From an uncultured Rhizobiaceae group bacterium (GTDB taxonomy: Bacteria; Pseudomonadota; Alphaproteobacteria; Rhizobiales; Rhizobiaceae), in NCBI GenBank assembly GCA_905480295.1, contig CAJQPW010000054.1:1-35611 (forward strand): 35,611 bases of DNA, in the 5' to 3' direction. This document shows, piece by piece, positions 32,201-35,611 of this stretch (its first letter is position 1; the number at the start of each line of letters is the position of its first letter). A program made the position numbers and the translations under genes. The notes under the pieces are model-generated. The model saw nothing but the letters and a program-made list of their open reading frames with translations, searched no databases and was not told where the DNA came from.

Positions 32201-33355
32201 TCACAACCCCGATTGCAATGTCTCCAGCAGGCGCTCCAGCATGGTGTCACAGCGGGCCAGCTGCTCAGCAGCAATAAACTCGTCGGGCTTATGCCCCTGG
32301 GCCATGGATCCCGGACCGCAGACCACGGTTGGAATCTGCAGTTGGGAGGAAAACAACCCCCCTTCCGTGCCAAACGCAACCTTGATGGTCTGGTTGCCCC
32401 CGGTCAGGGATTTGACAAAGGAAACAACCGCAGCATCCGGCGATGTGTTCAGGCCGGGATAGCTGTTGAAGACATCGATGGCGATGCCCGCCTCCGGAAA
32501 TTCCCGGCGCGCCGCCGCGTTCAACCGATCGACCTCGCCCTGCAGGCGATCCATGATGGCCGCCGGATCATCCTGCGCGATGTTGCGGATCTCAAAATCC
32601 AGCTGGCATTGATTGGGCACGATGTTGAGCGCGGTGCCACCGTTCATCTTGCCAACATGAAGCGTTGTATAGGGCACGTCATAATCAGCATCGCGGGCAC
32701 CGCTTGCTGCAAATTCCGCCTGCATTGTGCGCACCACATTGATCAGGTCTGCGCCCAGATGCAGCGCGTTAAACGCCATCGGTGCGAGCGCCGAATGTCC
32801 TTCGCGGCCCCGGCAATCGGCCCGCAATCCGGTCTTGCCCTTGTGTCCGGTGGCAACGGTCAGATTGGTCGGCTCACCGACAATGCACATGGCCGGGCGC
32901 ACCGGTGCCTTGTCCAGCATGTCGATCATCGAACGCACACCGACACAGCCAATTTCCTCATCATAGGAAAACGCCAGATGCAGCGGAGTTTTAAGCGGGC
33001 GATCCGCCGCCTTCAGCGCACAGGCGAGCGCCGACGCCACGAACCCCTTCATGTCGGCGGTTCCACGGCCGTAATAAAGCCCGTCTTCGAATGTCAGTTC
33101 GAAAGGTGGACGGGTCCAGTCCTGCCCATCGACGGGAACCACGTCGGTGTGGCCCGACAACATGACGCCGCTTCCGCTGTCGTCGCCAACCGTCGCATAG
33201 AGATTGGCCTTCGACCCGGTGGCATCCCGCAGAATCGTGGATTTAATCCCCTTGGTTGCCAGCAGGTCGGCAATGTAGTCGATCAATGAGATGTTCGGAT
33301 TTCGGCTGATCGTATCAATGGCGATCAGCTTTTCGAGAATATCAACAGTGCGCAA
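32201..33355 (-). CDS. ArgE-like M20 deacetylase (acetylornithine deacetylase family)
   Basis: A 384-residue M20 metallo-hydrolase. The metal ligands are H69 (LSGHTDVVPVDGQDW), D101 (GRGTADMKGF), E133 with catalytic E132 (SYDEEIGCVG), the GEPT motif, and His in MAQGHKPDEF. NGGTALNIVPNQCQLDFEIR begins the dimerisation lid. ArgE removes the acetyl group from N-acetylornithine; members in catabolic clusters act on other N-acyl amino acids. The reading frame is open to 33478, but the extra residues (MVRHWIGRRPTSWDE...) are unlike the family. TTG at 33355, with GGGGTAAG just upstream, gives MRTVDILEKL and the usual length of about 385. It is divergent from the sulfatase across 240 bases, where no confident promoter was found. 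Confidence 0.83.
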   Translation of the reverse strand: MRTVDILEKLIAIDTISRNPNISLIDYIADLLATKGIKSTILRDATGSKANLYATVGDDSGSGVMLSGHTDVVPVDGQDWTRPPFELTFEDGLYYGRGTADMKGFVASALACALKAADRPLKTPLHLAFSYDEEIGCVGVRSMIDMLDKAPVRPAMCIVGEPTNLTVATGHKGKTGLRADCRGREGHSALAPMAFNALHLGADLINVVRTMQAEFAASGARDADYDVPYTTLHVGKMNGGTALNIVPNQCQLDFEIRNIAQDDPAAIMDRLQGEVDRLNAAARREFPEAGIAIDVFNSYPGLNTSPDAAVVSFVKSLTGGNQTIKVAFGTEGGLFSSQLQIPTVVCGPGSMAQGHKPDEFIAAEQLARCDTMLERLLETLQSGL

Positions 33356-33595
33356 TCTGCTTACCCCATTCGGGTGCCGGTCCAATAGAGTCTCGATACC
33401 ATGATGATGTTGAATTTGATAATGTTCTGTTGGTTCATCCCATGACGTCGGTCGGCGGCCGATCCAATGCCTCACCAAAATTTTAAAAATTCAATGCGAT
33501 TGCCACTGTCCCCCTCTGGTCAAAATGCTATGAAATTGAGCAGGTGCTGATGGTCGGTTCGACAGAAGCACGACCGGCAAAACAGGATCGTTTTC

Positions 33596-35218
33596 ATGAC
33601 AGCACAGAAAAACGTCTTATGGATCATGGCCGACCAGTTGCGGTTCGATTACCTCAGCTGCTACGGCCACCCCCATCTTCACACCCCGCATCTGGACCGG
33701 CTGGCGCAACGCGGCGTGCGGTTCAACCGCGCCTATGTCAACGCACCCAATTGCGGCGCATCCCGGATGTCCTATTACACCGGACGGTACTGCCGCAGTC
33801 ACGGGGCGACCTGGAACTTCTTTCCCCTGAAAATCGGTGAATACACGCTGGGCGATCACCTGCGCGAAATCGACGTGCGCAGCGTTCTGGTTGGAAAAAG
33901 CCACATGGTCGCCGATACGCCGGGCATGGAATGGCTGGGCATCGACCCCAATTCAGATGTTGGCGTCAACCACGCCCAGTGCGGGTTTGAAGCGTTTGAA
34001 CGGGATGATGGCGACCACACCACCCGCGCACGGCAGGGCTATGCCTACAGCGACTATCTGCGTCAACACGGCTATGATACGGACAACCCCTGGCACGATT
34101 TTGCCAATTCCGCCGAGGGTGATGACGGCGAATTGCTGTCCGGCTGGTTGATTCAAAACAACGGTTCCGCCGCGCGCATTCCCGAAGAACATTCCGAAAC
34201 CGCCTATATGACCCGCCGCGCCATGACCTTCATGGACGGTGCCGGTGACACCCCCTGGATGTGCCACCTTTCTTTCATCAAGCCCCACTGGCCCTACATT
34301 GTGCCGGCCCCCTATCACGACATGTACCCGCCGGAAACATGGCTGCCGATCAACCGGGCGGAGTCGGAAAAGGTCAACGCGCAACCGGTCTTTGATGCCT
34401 ATATCAACTCGCGCATCTGCCGCGCCTTTTCCCAGGACAAGGTTCGCAACGCCATGCTCGGCGCCTATATGGGCCTGATCAAACAGATCGATGACAATCT
34501 CGGCCTGCTGTTTGAGCACATGGAAAAATCCGGATTGATGGACAATACGATGATCATCATGTCGTCGGATCACGGCGATTATCTGGGCGATCACTGGATG
34601 GGCGAAAAGGACCTGTTTCACGACTGCTCGGTGCGGGTGCCGCTGATTATCAGCGACCCCGACCCCGCCGCCGATGCCACGCGGGGAACTGTGTCTGAAG
34701 CGCTGGTGGAAGGCGTCGACATCGCACCGACCCTGCTCGACTATTTCGGTGGCAGGCAAAAGCCGCACATTATTGAAGGCAGGAACCTGATGCCGGTGCT
34801 GCACGGAAGCGCCGACAAAGTGCGCGACTGGGCAATTTCGGAATATGATTATGCAACCCGCGAAGCCCGCCACATTCTGGGGCTTGAACCCGACGAATCA
34901 CGCCTCGTGATGTGTGTCGATCCGCGCTGGAAATACATGCGGTCCGAAAAATTCCGCCCGATGCTGTTCGACCTCGAAAACGATCCTCAGGAACTGACCG
35001 ACCTGGGCCTCAGCGAACAGGCCGACCATGTGGAAATCCGCAGGCTGATGGAAGAACGGATCTTCCAATGGGCCCGCCAGCACCACAGCCGAACCACAAG
35101 GACGTTTGAACAAATCGAAGCCGTGACAGGAAAAGAACCGCCCGGCATCATCATCGCGGTCTGGGACGAAGAGGATTACGAAGCCAGTCTCGGTCACCCC
35201 TTCGCCGAACGCCCCTAG
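33596..35218 (+). CDS. Sulfatase-family hydrolase (formylglycine-dependent)
   Basis: A 540-residue alkaline-phosphatase-superfamily enzyme. The sulfatase signature C-x-A/P-x-R is NCGASRMSYYTGR, with C53 as the residue converted to formylglycine and R57. The N-terminal metal ligands are at D13 (IMADQLRFD), and SSDHGDYLGDHWMGEKDLFHD carries the later ones. The Ala in place of Pro in CxPxR is tolerated in the family. Related enzymes cleave sulfate esters, phosphonate monoesters or phosphodiesters. No signal peptide is present, so it is cytoplasmic. A formylglycine-generating enzyme is not in the window. AGGA precedes ATG 33596. The C-terminal 40 residues (IEAVTGKEPPG...) look like an accessory tail. 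Confidence 0.87.
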   Translation: MTAQKNVLWIMADQLRFDYLSCYGHPHLHTPHLDRLAQRGVRFNRAYVNAPNCGASRMSYYTGRYCRSHGATWNFFPLKIGEYTLGDHLREIDVRSVLVGKSHMVADTPGMEWLGIDPNSDVGVNHAQCGFEAFERDDGDHTTRARQGYAYSDYLRQHGYDTDNPWHDFANSAEGDDGELLSGWLIQNNGSAARIPEEHSETAYMTRRAMTFMDGAGDTPWMCHLSFIKPHWPYIVPAPYHDMYPPETWLPINRAESEKVNAQPVFDAYINSRICRAFSQDKVRNAMLGAYMGLIKQIDDNLGLLFEHMEKSGLMDNTMIIMSSDHGDYLGDHWMGEKDLFHDCSVRVPLIISDPDPAADATRGTVSEALVEGVDIAPTLLDYFGGRQKPHIIEGRNLMPVLHGSADKVRDWAISEYDYATREARHILGLEPDESRLVMCVDPRWKYMRSEKFRPMLFDLENDPQELTDLGLSEQADHVEIRRLMEERIFQWARQHHSRTTRTFEQIEAVTGKEPPGIIIAVWDEEDYEASLGHPFAERP

Positions 35219-35220
35219 CA

Positions 35221-35284
35221 GCGGCAAGCGGTGGCAAACAACGGCAGGCGGCAACGGCAAGCGGCAGCAGCAGGCAGCGGCGCG
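35221..35284. repeat. Low-complexity GGCA-rich repeat
   Basis: Between the sulfatase stop and the outer-membrane protein gene, the sequence is an irregular array of GGCAAGC/GGCAGGC-like units (for example GGCAAGC twice, GGCAGGC once, and GGCAGC variants). It has no clear dyad and no gene. It could be slippage-generated. Confidence 0.6.
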
Positions 35285-35310
35285 TCTTGTCCGTGGCCGG
35301 TGCCGAACGG

Positions 35311-35611
35311 TCAGTTCAGCGGGATACGCACAGACACCGAACCACCATAGGAATCGACTTCATCCACGCCGATGCCGTCATAGAAGGCCGACAGGTTGAA
35401 ATTATATCCGGTTCCCATCGACAGCGCCATGCCAGCTTCAACCCGCGCCCGAAGGTCTTCCGCCGAGGCGTAGGAGGACCCATCATCAATGTCGACCAGA
35501 TCGGCGGGATCAAAATCCCATAATCCCTGAACGGTCAAACTGGGTTCGACAATCATACCGTCCGATGTCTGATGGCTGTAGGAAACCGTCGGGCCGAAGA
35601 CGAGACGACCA
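35311..35611 (-). CDS. C-terminal beta-barrel of an outer-membrane/autotransporter-type protein (partial)
   Basis: The frame is open from the window edge to a TGA at 35311-35313, giving about 99 residues (GRLVFGPTVSYSHQTSDGMIVEPSLTVQGLWDFD... VSVRIPLN). Alternating polar/hydrophobic strands such as SLTVQGLWDFD, LRARVEAGMALSM, YNFNLSAFYDGIG and GGSVSVRIPLN are typical of the end of an autotransporter or outer-membrane beta-barrel. The very last residue is Asn rather than the usual Phe or aromatic signal for BAM. The start and any passenger domain lie outside the window. Confidence 0.65.
   Translation of the reverse strand, partial: GRLVFGPTVSYSHQTSDGMIVEPSLTVQGLWDFDPADLVDIDDGSSYASAEDLRARVEAGMALSMGTGYNFNLSAFYDGIGVDEVDSYGGSVSVRIPLN

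Noticed and set aside
33953-34873. Minus-strand frame of 306 codons opposite the sulfatase
   Set aside because: The opposite strand carries all sulfatase motifs; this frame has His/Gly/Val-rich shadow composition and no family features.

Overview
The window is a GC-rich chromosomal stretch, probably from an alphaproteobacterium and possibly a marine Rhizobiales-type heterotroph. That is inferred from the style of the proteins, the strong Shine-Dalgarno sequences with frequent ATGA or TTAA gene junctions, and the dense mix of small catabolic units. No rRNA, tRNA, CRISPR array, transposase or integrase was found. Coding density is high and almost every gene has a recognisable product.

Layout. 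Positions 1-5063 hold the tail of an unidentified gene, a two-domain VOC protein, a PhyH-type Fe/2-oxoglutarate dioxygenase, a ribokinase plus RbsD/FucU mutarotase pair, and an AruI-like ThDP decarboxylase. Positions 5079-11604 hold a run of mostly secreted or oxidative enzymes (M19 dipeptidase, a small conserved-looking protein, an exported metallo-beta-lactamase-fold hydrolase, an exported NHL-repeat protein, an FMO-like flavoprotein) and a Bcr/CflA-type MFS exporter.

Positions 11601-20529 are the least ordinary part. A ComEC-like MBL hydrolase and a 789-residue subtilase of unusual architecture form one operon. They diverge from a patatin-like phospholipase. The patatin is followed by a sharply AT-rich spacer with a long hairpin, and then by an export-type operon: a small Cys-rich secreted protein, a 1011-residue membrane-anchored protein of unknown function, a possible 29-codon ORF tiled between genes, and a second small Cys-motif secreted protein. 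Protease, MBL and patatin activities recur as effectors or processing factors in bacterial conflict systems, but no known sensor (cyclase, STAND NTPase, TIR) is visible. It is offered as a candidate undescribed system, not a demonstrated one.

Positions 20549-26907 encode TcuA/TcuB tricarballylate dehydrogenase, divergent from an operon of PrpF/GalD-type isomerase, ThDP decarboxylase and D-2-hydroxyacid dehydrogenase. This looks like a tricarboxylate catabolic route that does not match the standard tcu set. Positions 26999-33355 hold a DsbA-like isomerase, a PLP threonine dehydratase, and a Rieske oxygenase-RidA-DUF1028-LysR series facing an ArgE-like deacetylase. Together these look like a nitrogenous-compound catabolic unit. 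Two TTGAT...ATCAA operator-like sites, one upstream of the Rieske gene and one upstream of lysR, suggest control by the encoded LysR protein. The window ends with an FGly-type sulfatase and the C-terminal beta-barrel of an outer-membrane protein.

Start codons were chosen by Shine-Dalgarno spacing and family length. Several real starts lie well inside the longest possible reading frame.
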